DNA of 64,000 bases from CAYOOP01 sp964405685 (GCA_964405685.1 CAYOOP010000001.1:124001-188000), one strand, 5' to 3'. Positions 42,758 to 51,824 are shown, numbered from the stretch's first letter. Notes: generated by a model not told the origin, from the letters alone. Translations and numbers: made by a program.

Positions 42758-44133
42758 CTGCCTTCGCTCACAAAAATAGATTCTGTACTGGTGGTCACTG
42801 TAGCGTTTTTATCACGAACATGGAACACGATCTCTTGCCGATGTTCCGCTTGCTTGCTCGCCGTCAAGAATACCCGGAAATGCGCCACTGAACCAGCAAA
42901 AACGGGCAAGTTTTCTGCCGTCATTTCTTCCGCTGCCTGCACGCGCAGCACAACGTTCTCAAGGCCTTCAACCGCCAGTGTGTAATGAGCATCGTCATGG
43001 GATTTGTTGATAATATTGATATTATAGCCGTTACGAATAGAGCCGTCGGAGAGCTTGACGAATAAGGGGTTGCGATCATGCACCACATTTAGTTCAAGCG
43101 GCGCGCGAGTGAGTAGGCTGTAGAGCATCAAACACCCAACCAGCGCAATGATACCACCATACCAATAGGTGCGTGGGCGTAGCGGATTAAATTTCTTTTT
43201 GCTCTCGGTGTCGTAGCGGATCAGCCCCTTCGGCAGGCCGATCTTTTCCATCACATTGTCGCACGCATCGACACATAAGCCGCACGCGATGCATTCCATC
43301 TGTAACCCGTTACGAATATCAATCCCCATGGGGCAGACGACGACGCAAGAGTCGCAATCGATACAGTGGCCTTTGCCCTCCCAGCTATCGCCCGTTTTGT
43401 GTTTTCCGCGTGGTTCACCGCGAATTTCATCATAGGCAATAATCAGCGTGTCTTTATCAAACATCGCTGATTGGAACCGCGCATAGGGGCACATATAGGT
43501 GCATACCTGCTCACGCGCAAAACCCGCCATGAGATAGGTGGAGAAAGTGAGCCCCAGAATCCACCCGCCTACGCTCCACGGCACATCGAAATGCACAATC
43601 TGATCCATTAATGTCGGCGCATCGTTAAAATAAAACACCCATGCACCGCCGGTGCATAGACCAATGAGTAGCCAGATAAGATGTGTCAGGCCTTTTTTGC
43701 GTATCTTCTCGAAGGTCCATTTCGATTCATCGAGTTTTTTGCGGGCGTTGCGATCACCTTGAACGATGCGCTCTACCCACACGAATAAATCCGTCCACAC
43801 CGTTTGCGGGCAGGCATAACCGCACCAGACTCGGCCAAACAGCGAGGTGACGAAGAACAGACCAACTGCCGCAAGAATCAGAATTCCGGTGATATAATAG
43901 ACTTCCTGCGGCCAGATTTCGATGCCGAAGAAATAGGCGCGGGTATGATTGAGGTCGATGAGGATGGCTTGGTCTGGCGCATTTTCACCACGATCCCACC
44001 GCAGCCATGGCGCACCATAATAAATGGCGAGCAACGTGACCATCGCCATCCATTTCAGCTTACGAAATTTGCCCCATACGCGCCGTGGATAGATTTTTTC
44101 TTGTTTTTTAAAAAGTTGTATGGGGGCTGCCAT
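42754..44133 (-). CDS. ccoG: CcoG/FixG polyferredoxin
   Basis: 459 residues. Five or so membrane helices contain the motifs VWCGYACPQTVW and QVCTYMCPYARFQ. Two 4Fe-4S clusters follow: CIDCDSCVVVCP and CIACGLCVDACD. A C-terminal Ig-like FixG domain is present. The family is proposed to reduce Cu(II) during cbb3 assembly. It follows ccoP after three bases. Confidence 0.95.
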   Translation of the reverse strand: MAAPIQLFKKQEKIYPRRVWGKFRKLKWMAMVTLLAIYYGAPWLRWDRGENAPDQAILIDLNHTRAYFFGIEIWPQEVYYITGILILAAVGLFFVTSLFGRVWCGYACPQTVWTDLFVWVERIVQGDRNARKKLDESKWTFEKIRKKGLTHLIWLLIGLCTGGAWVFYFNDAPTLMDQIVHFDVPWSVGGWILGLTFSTYLMAGFAREQVCTYMCPYARFQSAMFDKDTLIIAYDEIRGEPRGKHKTGDSWEGKGHCIDCDSCVVVCPMGIDIRNGLQMECIACGLCVDACDNVMEKIGLPKGLIRYDTESKKKFNPLRPRTYWYGGIIALVGCLMLYSLLTRAPLELNVVHDRNPLFVKLSDGSIRNGYNINIINKSHDDAHYTLAVEGLENVVLRVQAAEEMTAENLPVFAGSVAHFRVFLTASKQAEHRQEIVFHVRDKNATVTTSTESIFVSEGR

Positions 44134-44136
44134 TGG

Positions 44137-45030
44137 CTATTCCTTAGGCTTGGCGGCTTCGCCTCCACCGAGTGAATGCACATAGATCGCGAGTGCTTTA
44201 ATGGTTTCATCCGGCAGACGCGATTCCCATGTCGGCATCACCCCATGTTTTGGATTCGCGATTTGTGCCATAATATCTTGCTTGGTGTTGCCATATAACC
44301 AAATCGCATCCACAAGGTTCGGTGCGCCAAACTCGCGGCCACCTTTGCCTGTATCGCCATGACAAGAGGCACAGTTTTGTTTGAATAGTGCTGCACCCGC
44401 CGTATGGTCGCCTTTGCCGCTTTCGAGGCTCAAAGCATACTCTGTCACGCTTGCAATTTCTTCCTTTTTCAGCATGTCACCGAACGCCGGCATTTGCGAA
44501 CTTCGCGTATCCTTATGCCCTGCACGAACGCCGACTTTCAATGTCTGATAAATAGATTGCAAATCCCCGCCCCAGACCCAATCGTCGTCATTGAGGTTTG
44601 GGTATCCCTTGCGTCCTTCTGCGCCCGTGCCATGGCATGCCGAGCAGTTTTCCTTAAACAGCGTTTTCCCACCTGCTACCGCGAAGGCATAAAGCTCAGG
44701 ATCTTTTTGAATTTCTTCGAGCGAATGAGCTTTTATTTTTGCTGCAAACTCTCCGCGCCGCTCAAGCATCTCCTCCTGTTCTTCGCCGAGTTTTTTATAT
44801 TGCGTCCAGCCCGCCGTGCCTTTTGTACCACCGCGTTCGCCCTCACCAGAAAGCGTTGGCCACGCCGGATACACCACCCAATAACCCACCGCCCAAATGC
44901 AGGTAATGGCAAATACAACCAGCCACCAGCGCGGCGCAGGAAGGTTTAGTTCCTTGATACCATCCCATTCATGACCCGTCGTTTCAACACCAGAGTGCTG
45001 GTCGATTTCTTTTTTATCTTTATCAGTCAT
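44137..45030 (-). CDS. ccoP: CcoP, di-heme cytochrome c subunit of cbb3 oxidase
   Basis: 297 residues. The FixP N-terminus (HEWDGIKELNLPAPRWW) is followed by one membrane helix and two heme-binding sites, CSACH (about residue 135) and CASCH (about residue 222). Axial Met segments are QMPAFGDML and MPTWESRL. It passes electrons from the bc1/cytochrome c pool to CcoO. The start overlaps ccoQ. Confidence 0.96.
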   Translation of the reverse strand: MTDKDKKEIDQHSGVETTGHEWDGIKELNLPAPRWWLVVFAITCIWAVGYWVVYPAWPTLSGEGERGGTKGTAGWTQYKKLGEEQEEMLERRGEFAAKIKAHSLEEIQKDPELYAFAVAGGKTLFKENCSACHGTGAEGRKGYPNLNDDDWVWGGDLQSIYQTLKVGVRAGHKDTRSSQMPAFGDMLKKEEIASVTEYALSLESGKGDHTAGAALFKQNCASCHGDTGKGGREFGAPNLVDAIWLYGNTKQDIMAQIANPKHGVMPTWESRLPDETIKALAIYVHSLGGGEAAKPKE

Positions 45031-45175
45031 GATTCCCCTCTTTCAGCGGAATGCGCGCATGATCTTGCATGGTTTGTTTGGCGCTTGGGCGATAGGTGCG
45101 ATACGCCACCCATACGAAAAATGTGAAAAAGAAAATCAGAGCCGTAGTGGGCGCAAGTTCATAGATGAGGTTCAT
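45023..45175 (-). CDS. ccoQ: CcoQ small subunit of cbb3 oxidase
   Basis: 50 residues. MNLIYELAPTTALIFFFTFF is one membrane helix, followed by VWVAYRTYRPSAKQTMQDHA and RIPLKEG. It fits the FixQ family, which stabilises the core complex. The ATG overlaps the ccoO stop by four bases, and the stop overlaps the ccoP start by eight. Confidence 0.92.
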   Translation of the reverse strand: MNLIYELAPTTALIFFFTFFVWVAYRTYRPSAKQTMQDHARIPLKEGNHD

Positions 45176-45903
45176 TTTGTGCCCTCCTGCTGGAGCTGGT
45201 AATCCTTGATATCCGCCAGCGTGCCGAGCGTCTGTAAATAAGCCACCAACGCATCCATTTCTGACACAAAATGCTTCTGCCCATCGAAATCACGGATATT
45301 CACTTTGTTGCCATAGCGCGTGTTTAGACCAGATGGATCGCTATCTGCATGCGCCTGCGCCATCGCGTCGTTATAGGCGCTTTCAATCATCACATCGGTG
45401 TAGGGAACACCCACCGTGCGATACGTTTTCATGAGCTTTTCAATTTTACCAATGTCGGCCGCGTGATTCATCATGAAGCTATAAGACGGCATGATGGATT
45501 CCGGCACGACATCGCGCGGTCGAATCATATGCGCCGTGTGCCACTCGTCGGAATATTTACCACCGACGCGTGCCAAGTCCGGTCCGATGCGCTTGCTCCC
45601 CCATAGGAATGGGTGATCATACATACTTTCCGCCGCCAGTGAATAATGGCCGTAACGCTCCACCTCATCACGCAACGGGCGAATCTGCTGGCTATGGCAC
45701 GACGAGCAGTTTTCACGAATATAAATTTGTTGACCCGCCAATTCCAGCGGCGTGAGTGGGCGCATGCCACTCACTTTCTCAATCGTCGTTTCAACGCGAA
45801 ATAACGGCACAATCTCCACCAACCCGCCAATTGAAATCGCCACCAGCGAAAATACCAGCAAGAGAATCGAGTTTTTCTCCAGCTTTTTGTGTTTCTCAAG
45901 CAT
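45172..45903 (-). CDS. ccoO: CcoO, mono-heme cytochrome c subunit
   Basis: 243 residues. One N-terminal helix (SILLLVFSLVAISIGGLVEI), then heme site CSSCHSQQIRPLRDE near residue 67 and the axial Met in PESIMPSYSFM. It is normal in length for FixO. The start overlaps the ccoN end by eight bases. Confidence 0.96.
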   Translation of the reverse strand: MLEKHKKLEKNSILLLVFSLVAISIGGLVEIVPLFRVETTIEKVSGMRPLTPLELAGQQIYIRENCSSCHSQQIRPLRDEVERYGHYSLAAESMYDHPFLWGSKRIGPDLARVGGKYSDEWHTAHMIRPRDVVPESIMPSYSFMMNHAADIGKIEKLMKTYRTVGVPYTDVMIESAYNDAMAQAHADSDPSGLNTRYGNKVNIRDFDGQKHFVSEMDALVAYLQTLGTLADIKDYQLQQEGTK

Positions 45904-47314
45904 ACGCGGCCTCCTTCACGACGAGCTTCGGAGGATTCACCGTGCGCCAGCAATTATAAATCATGATGAGCATGCCAGCGAGGTAGAGCAGCCCGCCCAG
46001 TGCGCGGATAATGTAATACGGGTGCATGGCCTCCACAGTTTCTACGAAGGAATATTCGAGAAAGCCCATGCTGTCATAGGCGCGCCACATCAAGCCCTGC
46101 ATAATGCCCGACACCCACATGGCGGTGATATAAAAAACGATGCCGATGGTGGCCACCCACAGATGAATATTGATGAGGCGCATCGAATACATTTCCTGCT
46201 TCTTCCACAGAACAGGCACGAGGTGATAAATCGCACCGAAACTGATGAATGCGACCCAACCGAGCGCGCCAGAATGCACATGGCCAATGCCCCAATCGGT
46301 GTAATGCGAAAGTGAGTTCACCGCTTTAATCGACATCAGCGGCCCTTCAAATGTGCTCATGCCGTAAAATGCGAGTGCGACGATCATGAAGCGCAACACT
46401 GGGTCATCGCGCAGTTTATTCCATGCGCCAGAAAGCGTCATCACTCCGTTGATCATACCGCCCCAGCTTGGCATCCACAGCATGATAGAAAATGTCATGC
46501 CGAGCGTTTGCGCCCAATCGGGCAGCGCGGTGTAATGCAAATGGTGCGGCCCCGCCCAGATATAGATAAAAATCAGCGACCAGAAATGCAGAATCGAAAG
46601 GCGGTATGAATAGACGGGGCGATTCGCACGCTTCGGAATGAAATAATACATGATGCCGAGGAAGCCTGCGGTCAAGAAAAACCCAACCGCATTATGGCCG
46701 TACCACCACTGGATAAGTGCCGCCTGCACACCCGCCCATACGGGCACCGATTTCGCACCTAAGCCTGACACAGGAATGCTCATACCATTCACCAAATGCA
46801 GCACGGCGACGGTGGCGATAAAGGCAAGAAAGAACCAATTTGCCACATAAATATGCGGCTCTTCGCGCTTGGCGAGTGTCATCAGAAAAATGAGCAGATA
46901 CGCCACCCATACAACGGTCAGCCACAAATCCGCATACCACTCCGGCTCGGCATATTCCTTGCCTTGTGTGACGCCGAGCACATAGCCAAGTGCGGCCATC
47001 ACGATAAACGCCTGATAGCCCCAGAAGGTGAAATTGGCGAGTTTGTCGTTCCAGAGTCGCGTGCGGCAGGTACGCTGTACGACGAAATAGGATGTCGCAA
47101 ACAACACACTACCACCAAAGGCAAAAATAACGCCAGATGTGTGCACAGGGCGCAAACGACCAAAGGTGAGATAGGGATCAAAATTCAAATCCGGAAATGC
47201 CATTTGCAGAGCAATGATAAGCCCTACCAACATCCCCACCACACCCCAGAACAGTGCGGCGATGGTGAACTTCTTGACGATCTCGTCATTGTAGATGGGA
47301 GTAGTTCTTTGCAT
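45896..47314 (-). CDS. ccoN: CcoN, catalytic subunit of cbb3 cytochrome oxidase
   Basis: 472 residues with 12 membrane helices. Heme/Cu ligand segments are RPVHTSGVIFAFGG, WWYGHNAVGFFLTAGFLG, AGPHHLHYTALPDW, and DWGIGHVHSGALGWVAF. The active-site cross-linked Tyr is in the YIWAGPHHLHY region. It is a high-affinity terminal oxidase for microaerobic respiration. The gene is intact and normal in length. Confidence 0.97.
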   Translation of the reverse strand: MQRTTPIYNDEIVKKFTIAALFWGVVGMLVGLIIALQMAFPDLNFDPYLTFGRLRPVHTSGVIFAFGGSVLFATSYFVVQRTCRTRLWNDKLANFTFWGYQAFIVMAALGYVLGVTQGKEYAEPEWYADLWLTVVWVAYLLIFLMTLAKREEPHIYVANWFFLAFIATVAVLHLVNGMSIPVSGLGAKSVPVWAGVQAALIQWWYGHNAVGFFLTAGFLGIMYYFIPKRANRPVYSYRLSILHFWSLIFIYIWAGPHHLHYTALPDWAQTLGMTFSIMLWMPSWGGMINGVMTLSGAWNKLRDDPVLRFMIVALAFYGMSTFEGPLMSIKAVNSLSHYTDWGIGHVHSGALGWVAFISFGAIYHLVPVLWKKQEMYSMRLINIHLWVATIGIVFYITAMWVSGIMQGLMWRAYDSMGFLEYSFVETVEAMHPYYIIRALGGLLYLAGMLIMIYNCWRTVNPPKLVVKEAAYA

Positions 47315-47315
47315 A

Positions 47316-47963
47316 TTATCTTACACTCCTTGCCGCCAACGCCAGAAGCGTCAGCCCGTTAAACGCCATGCCAAAGCGGCCAATACCGCGCATCATTTCT
47401 TGCCATTTTACGGCGAGCATTGCAGCGCTACCACTCGCCACCAGCAACGCCGGAATCGTGCCCAGCACAAACAACCACATGGCAAACATCCCCGCGAGCG
47501 GGCTCGCAAGTGTCGCCGCCATCATGAGTGCGGCATAAATCAATCCGCAGGGCATAAAGCTCATCAGCACGCCGCGCAAAAAACCATTCTTGGGTGCGTA
47601 AGAAAACAAGGCATGTTGATTCGGCAAAATCGCACTGAGCAGAAATAATCCGCCTGCTGTCACCATCATTGCTGTCGAAATCGTTGGCCAGTAGCTTGCC
47701 GCCGCTAATTGTTTTGAAAAAAGCGCCGCAAAAAATCCAAGCGCGCCATAGGTGATTAATCGCCCCAGATGATACTGCCACTGCGAAGCCGCATTCATGC
47801 GCTTACCGCAATTACCGCCACACGCCGATTGGCACGCCACCACAGGCCCACACATGACAAGGCAATGGGTAAGGCTGCCCATCAGCCCGCCTAGAAAAAA
47901 CACAGCAAACAGGCTCCCGCTTTGCGAGAAAATCGCCGAACAATGTGCAAGTAGTGCTTCCAT
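47316..47963 (-). CDS. DsbD_2/SafE-like membrane protein at the head of the cco operon
   Basis: 215 residues from the ATG at 47963, preceded by AAGGA; a TTG at 47966 is in frame. GGLMGSLTHCLVMCGPVVAC is the conserved TM1 motif of the DsbD_2/sulfite-exporter-TauE-like family. Six helices are predicted, and an added CQSACGGNC follows the motif. The family is often encoded in cco clusters and is thought to help copper handling or cytochrome maturation. Here it is the first gene behind the Fnr-type box, one base before ccoN. Confidence 0.87.
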   Translation of the reverse strand: MEALLAHCSAIFSQSGSLFAVFFLGGLMGSLTHCLVMCGPVVACQSACGGNCGKRMNAASQWQYHLGRLITYGALGFFAALFSKQLAAASYWPTISTAMMVTAGGLFLLSAILPNQHALFSYAPKNGFLRGVLMSFMPCGLIYAALMMAATLASPLAGMFAMWLFVLGTIPALLVASGSAAMLAVKWQEMMRGIGRFGMAFNGLTLLALAARSVR

Positions 47964-48008
47964 CAATAATCCTTTGGAAGCACTCTATAATTAAGCCACT
48001 TCAGTGCC

Positions 48009-48022
48009 TTGATTTGGGTCAA
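48009..48022 (-). promoter_or_regulatory. Fnr-type box of the cbb3 operon
   Basis: TTGATTTGGGTCAA, identical to the box at 39607. It is centred about 52 bp before the first start codon of the leftward operon, with TTATAG as a likely -10 near 47985. The position fits class II activation under low oxygen. Confidence 0.87.
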
Positions 48023-48201
48023 GCAGCATCAAATGCTAACTTTTGTTCTAAGCCTGTCCGGAATACAGAGACAATCTCGTTGATATCCTACCATCCAGGT
48101 GAGGTTTGGAGTGAAAAACCGCTATTTTGGCAGAAATGGGCTTTTGGTATGTGGCGGTGAATACGCAAATGGTGCCGGAAACAGCCACAATCACGGAGTC
48201 T

Positions 48202-48241
48202 CAGGCCAGACTTAAGTTAGCACTTCAAAATGTTGGCTGGG
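48202..48241 (+). repeat. Dispersed-repeat core at the 3' end of tRNA-Gln (copy 4)
   Basis: CAGGCCAGACTTAAG then TTAGCACTTCAAAATG and TTGGCTGGGG. It matches copy 3 from 37596 for about 38 bases and then becomes the tRNA-Gln gene itself. The last bases (48234 on) are the complement of the CCA end and acceptor of that tRNA. Confidence 0.85.
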
Positions 48242-48308
48242 GCGCCAGGATTCGAACCTGGGAATGCCGGTACCAAAAACCGGTGCCTTACCGCTTGGCG
48301 ACGCCCCA
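48234..48308 (-). tRNA. tRNA-Gln (anticodon TTG)
   Basis: A 75-nt cloverleaf on the minus strand with CCA encoded. The acceptor TGGGGCG pairs with CGCCCCA and the D-arm is GCCAAGCGGTAAGGC. The anticodon stem CCGGT/ACCGG has loop TTTTGGT (anticodon TTG), and the T-arm is CCAGG-TTCGAAT-CCTGG. The 3' flank is the core of the dispersed repeat. Confidence 0.96.
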
Positions 48309-48566
48309 ATAGCCTGTGACGGGAGGAGACTTGCCCTGGAAACGAGGCAAATCATGGGCTGGCAATTGAATCTAGCGCGCCTGTTTTGTCAATAGGTTTA
48401 TCGGACAGCGAATCGGGAGCGTGTGGTGGTGCGTGATCGCCGAAACCATCGCAAAATGACCCTCACAAATTTCCACATACGCAACAATTTTGGACACATC
48501 TCTTAATTGAATTTGAATTATTTATTGCAACTTTTAATTGTATTGACCAATTGGGGGAAAACACAA
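48309..48566. other. Gene-free stretch before the cheY pair
   Basis: I see no gene, RNA or clear terminator. The last 60 bases are AT-rich (AATTGAATTTGAATTATTTA) and probably contain the promoter for the cheY pair; no exact hexamers stand out. Confidence 0.4.
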
Positions 48567-48713
48567 ATGACTCTTAAGATTCTGGCGGTTGACGATTCGA
48601 AAACCATGCGCGACATAGTCGCTTTTACCTTGCGCAATGCTGGATTTGAAGTGGTGTAGGCAGAAAACGGTAGTGACGCGCTGCGGGTGGTCGAAGACAG
48701 CAGCCTCTTTTAA
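48567..48713 (+). pseudogene. Degraded CheY-like response regulator
   Basis: MTLKILAVDDSKTMRDIVAF, TLRNAGFEVV, stop, AENGSDALRVVEDSSLF is the first third of a receiver domain with the paired Asp intact. Codon 31 is TAG at 48657-48659, where relatives have a sense codon (probably Glu). The remaining frame ends at 48713, before the phospho-acceptor Asp. It is a broken duplicate directly upstream of the intact cheY. Confidence 0.85.
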
Positions 48714-48722
48714 GGTATTCTT

Positions 48723-49109
48723 ATGGCCGTAAACAAAGACATGCGCATCTCGATCGTCGATGATTTTAAGAGCATGATCAAAATCATCCAGAACATGCTG
48801 AAGCAATTCGGATTTACCAATGTCACCGAAGCAGCGGACGGGCAAAAAGCCCTCGAATGCTTGAAACAGGAAAAAATCGATTTGATTTTATCAGACTGGA
48901 ACATGACACCGATGTCGGGCCTTGATCTGCTCCGTGCCGTACGCAGCGACGCCGCCACCAAACACATCCCCATGATTTTAATCACCGCCGAGAACAAGCC
49001 TGAAAACATCATCGCCTCGAAGCAGGCGGGGGTGAACAACTACATCGTCAAACCCGTCAACGCCAACACGCTCAAAGAGAAACTCACCGCCGTACTCGGA
49101 CCGTTTTAG
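48723..49109 (+). CDS. cheY: CheY-type single-domain response regulator
   Basis: 128 residues. The acidic pair is D13/D14 (ISIVDDFKSM), the phospho-acceptor D58 (LILSDWNMTPMSGL), the switch Thr in MILITAEN and the conserved Lys in IVKPVNANTL. It is a complete receiver without an output domain, acting on the flagellar motor or another partner. No che or flagellar genes are nearby. It follows the broken cheY by nine bases. Confidence 0.9.
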   Translation: MAVNKDMRISIVDDFKSMIKIIQNMLKQFGFTNVTEAADGQKALECLKQEKIDLILSDWNMTPMSGLDLLRAVRSDAATKHIPMILITAENKPENIIASKQAGVNNYIVKPVNANTLKEKLTAVLGPF

Positions 49110-49185
49110 GTATCAATAGGCCAGCACCCTAAGGTGCCCACCACTCCCAACTTGATCGGACGGGGGTTTTTCGCTACCAAAGTGC

Positions 49186-51036
49186 ATGACCTCTCAACTC
49201 CACTACCGCGCCGACATCGATGGACTGCGTGCACTCGCCGTGCTCGGCGTCGTCGGTTATCATGCATTCCCTCAGTGGTTCCAAGGCGGATTTGTGGGGG
49301 TAGATGTCTTCTTTGTCATCTCCGGATATTTGATCACCAGTATTATTCTGCGCAATCTCGGCCAAAGCAATTTTAGTTTCACGGATTTCTACGCCCGCCG
49401 CATCCGCCGCATTTTCCCAGCGCTCATCCCTGTGATGCTCGCCGTGCTCGTCTTTGGTTGGTACATCCCACCCCCAACTGATTTCAAAATCATCGGCGAA
49501 CACACAACCGCCGCCGCCGGATTTTTCTCCAATATCGTTTACTGGCGCGAGAGCAACTATTTCGACCGCATGGCCTTCACCAAACTCCTGCTCCACACCT
49601 GGTCGCTCGCCGTCGAAGAACAATTCTACATCGCCTGGCCGCTCGTCATGTGGTGCTTGTGGAAGAAAAAAATAAGCGGTCCTGCGGCCTGCGGCGTGCT
49701 TATTTTCCTCTCCTTCCTCTTCAATCTTTATTCTATCACCACTCACCATCACGCGACTGCCTTCTACAACACCGCGGCGCGTTTCTGGGAACTCACCCTC
49801 GGCAGCCTGCTCGCCTACACCGGGCTTCAAACATCCAGATCCAATACCAAATCCATCCTCGGCCTCGCGCTCATCGCCCTCAGCATCGCCGCACCCATTC
49901 CCACACTCAGCTTCCCCGGCTGGTTCGTGCTCGCCCCCACATTTGGTGCTTACTTTCTCATTGCTGCCGGGCCAAATGCCTGGGTCAACCGCCATATTCT
50001 GAGCCACCGTCTATTCGTTAGCATTGGCCTCATCTCCTACCCGCTCTATCTCTGGCACTGGCCGCTCCTGTCGTTTTACCGCATCTACGGCCACGCTGTT
50101 CCCTATGGGTACGCGATCATTATTTTTCTCAGCATCGTACTCGCCTCACTCACTTACATCCTCATCGAAAAACCCATCCGCTTTGGCGGTCATGCGAAAG
50201 CAAAAACCCTCATCCTTTGCGCAGTTATGATCGTACTCGGCTGCGTCGGCCACAGCATTTATAACCGCGATGGCTTGCCCGAGCGCTTCCCCGAATCCAT
50301 CCGCAGATTATTGAACTTCAACTTCGACTACGACACCGCCTGGCGCGTAAAAGGGGGTTGTTTCCTCGACACACAAGGTCCCGAATTCTTTAAACCCTGC
50401 ACCGACGGCTCCACCACCGCCCCCTCCCTATTGCTTTGGGGCGACTCCCTTGCCGCCAGCATCTACCCCGGCGTCAAAAAAGTCTTCGGCCCCACCCACC
50501 GCGTTACCGAGCTGGTCGCCAGAGCCTGCCCACCTATCATAGGGCATGACTACCCCGACAATCCCAAGTGCCCAGCCATTAACCGCTATGTTCTAGAACG
50601 TATCCGATCGGAGAAAATTGAACGCGTGGTGTTGGTTGGATCCTGGGAACGTTACGATGACTGGAAGAACATCGACATCACTATCCAAACGCTCAGAAAA
50701 CTAGGCGTCAAACGCATCGACATGGTGGGCGGCGTGCCGGAGTGGAAAGCCACCCCTGTGGATATTCTCTACCGCTACTATCGCCTCCATCCAAACGCAC
50801 CCCTACCCTTCCGCCTAGGTTCCCCTTACGTCAACCGCCATACCGATAGCGATGCTGCCGTAGCAGCCTACGCCAAACAGGTCAGTGTGCACTACATCTC
50901 CGCCGCCAGCATTTTATGCAACGCCGAAGGCTGCCTTGCCCGTTTAAGCGATGAACCGGACTCGATCACTGCCTGGACCAGCCACCACCTCACCGCCAAA
51001 GCCGCGGAATATCTCGTCGAACACTTCCCTAAATAA
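49186..51036 (+). CDS. AT3-SGNH O-acyltransferase (OafA/YrhL-like)
   Basis: 616 residues. The N-terminal acyltransferase-3 domain has YRADIDGLRALAVLGVVGYH, GGFVGVDVFFVISGYLI, FYARRIRRIFPAL and LLHTWSLAVEEQFYIAWPL, with about ten membrane helices to residue 360. A periplasmic SGNH domain follows, with nucleophile block LLLWGDSLAAS and a C-terminal His in TSHHLT. It transfers acetyl or other acyl groups to an exported polysaccharide or lipopolysaccharide. It precedes ilvH and the polysaccharide locus. Confidence 0.93.
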   Translation: MTSQLHYRADIDGLRALAVLGVVGYHAFPQWFQGGFVGVDVFFVISGYLITSIILRNLGQSNFSFTDFYARRIRRIFPALIPVMLAVLVFGWYIPPPTDFKIIGEHTTAAAGFFSNIVYWRESNYFDRMAFTKLLLHTWSLAVEEQFYIAWPLVMWCLWKKKISGPAACGVLIFLSFLFNLYSITTHHHATAFYNTAARFWELTLGSLLAYTGLQTSRSNTKSILGLALIALSIAAPIPTLSFPGWFVLAPTFGAYFLIAAGPNAWVNRHILSHRLFVSIGLISYPLYLWHWPLLSFYRIYGHAVPYGYAIIIFLSIVLASLTYILIEKPIRFGGHAKAKTLILCAVMIVLGCVGHSIYNRDGLPERFPESIRRLLNFNFDYDTAWRVKGGCFLDTQGPEFFKPCTDGSTTAPSLLLWGDSLAASIYPGVKKVFGPTHRVTELVARACPPIIGHDYPDNPKCPAINRYVLERIRSEKIERVVLVGSWERYDDWKNIDITIQTLRKLGVKRIDMVGGVPEWKATPVDILYRYYRLHPNAPLPFRLGSPYVNRHTDSDAAVAAYAKQVSVHYISAASILCNAEGCLARLSDEPDSITAWTSHHLTAKAAEYLVEHFPK

Positions 51037-51095
51037 CCCCGCCCACACGCTTAATTCTTGCTTTTTCCGTGAAAAAGCTTCAAAAAAGCTCCCCT

Positions 51096-51653
51096 ATGAG
51101 TAAGGACACCATCTCTTCCGTGGATATCGTCTACGACATCGTGCAAACGAAGTCCGATGAAGCGCGTCATATTTTGGCCGTGCTGGTAGACAACGAATAC
51201 GGCGTACTCGCGCGCGTCATCGGCCTGTTTTCCGCGCGCGGTTACAACATCGAAAGCCTAACGGTGGCGGAAGTCGATTACGAAAAAAACCTCTCGCGCA
51301 TCACGGTGGTCACCTCCGGCACCGAAGCGGTGCTTGAACAAATCACCAAGCAACTCGAGCGTATCATCCCCGTGCACAAAGTGCACGACATCACCGCCGA
51401 AGGCGCACATGTCGAACGCGAACTCGCCTTGATCAAAGTCGTCTGTGAAGGCGACACTCGCATCGAAGTGCTCAGGATTGCCGATATGTTCCATACCAAA
51501 GCGGTCGACTCCACCAATGCTTCCTTCGTTTTCGAAATGACCGGCACGGTCGAAAAAATCGATGCCTTCATTGATCTGATGCGCCCCCTCGGCCTCGCCG
51601 AAATCTGCCGCACGGGCGTGGCTGCGATGAGCAGAGGCCAAGAGAAATTTTAG
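51096..51653 (+). CDS. ilvH: Acetolactate synthase small (regulatory) subunit
   Basis: 185 residues from the ATG at 51096; a GTG at 51069 would give 194. The ACT domain reads ILAVLVDNEYGVLARVIGLF, SARGYNIESLTVAEVD, and the C-terminal half is ELALIKVVCEG to LAEICRTGVAAMSRG. IlvH binds valine and stimulates IlvB. The catalytic subunit gene, usually directly upstream, is not in the window; an acyltransferase gene stands in its place. Neither start has a clear ribosome-binding site. Confidence 0.93.
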   Translation: MSKDTISSVDIVYDIVQTKSDEARHILAVLVDNEYGVLARVIGLFSARGYNIESLTVAEVDYEKNLSRITVVTSGTEAVLEQITKQLERIIPVHKVHDITAEGAHVERELALIKVVCEGDTRIEVLRIADMFHTKAVDSTNASFVFEMTGTVEKIDAFIDLMRPLGLAEICRTGVAAMSRGQEKF

Positions 51654-51824
51654 TTGTACCCTGTTCTAAAATGAGATCTTGCCTCATGCCCGAGACACCT
51701 TATTTGCCAAAAAATCTTTATATATCAATAGGAGAGCGTTGCGCTGAGGGGGGATTATAAACCGATAATTAATGATAATCCTGTACCATAACAACAGTAA
51801 AACACTGTTTCGGTATCGTACAAC

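Noticed and set aside
18864..48241. Dispersed repeats as ends of an insertion sequence
   Set aside because: No transposase or inverted ends between or beside the copies, and all copies point the same way.
49174..50007. 277-codon leftward frame opposite the acyltransferase
   Set aside because: Glu/Gly-rich antisense of a well-recognised AT3 domain.
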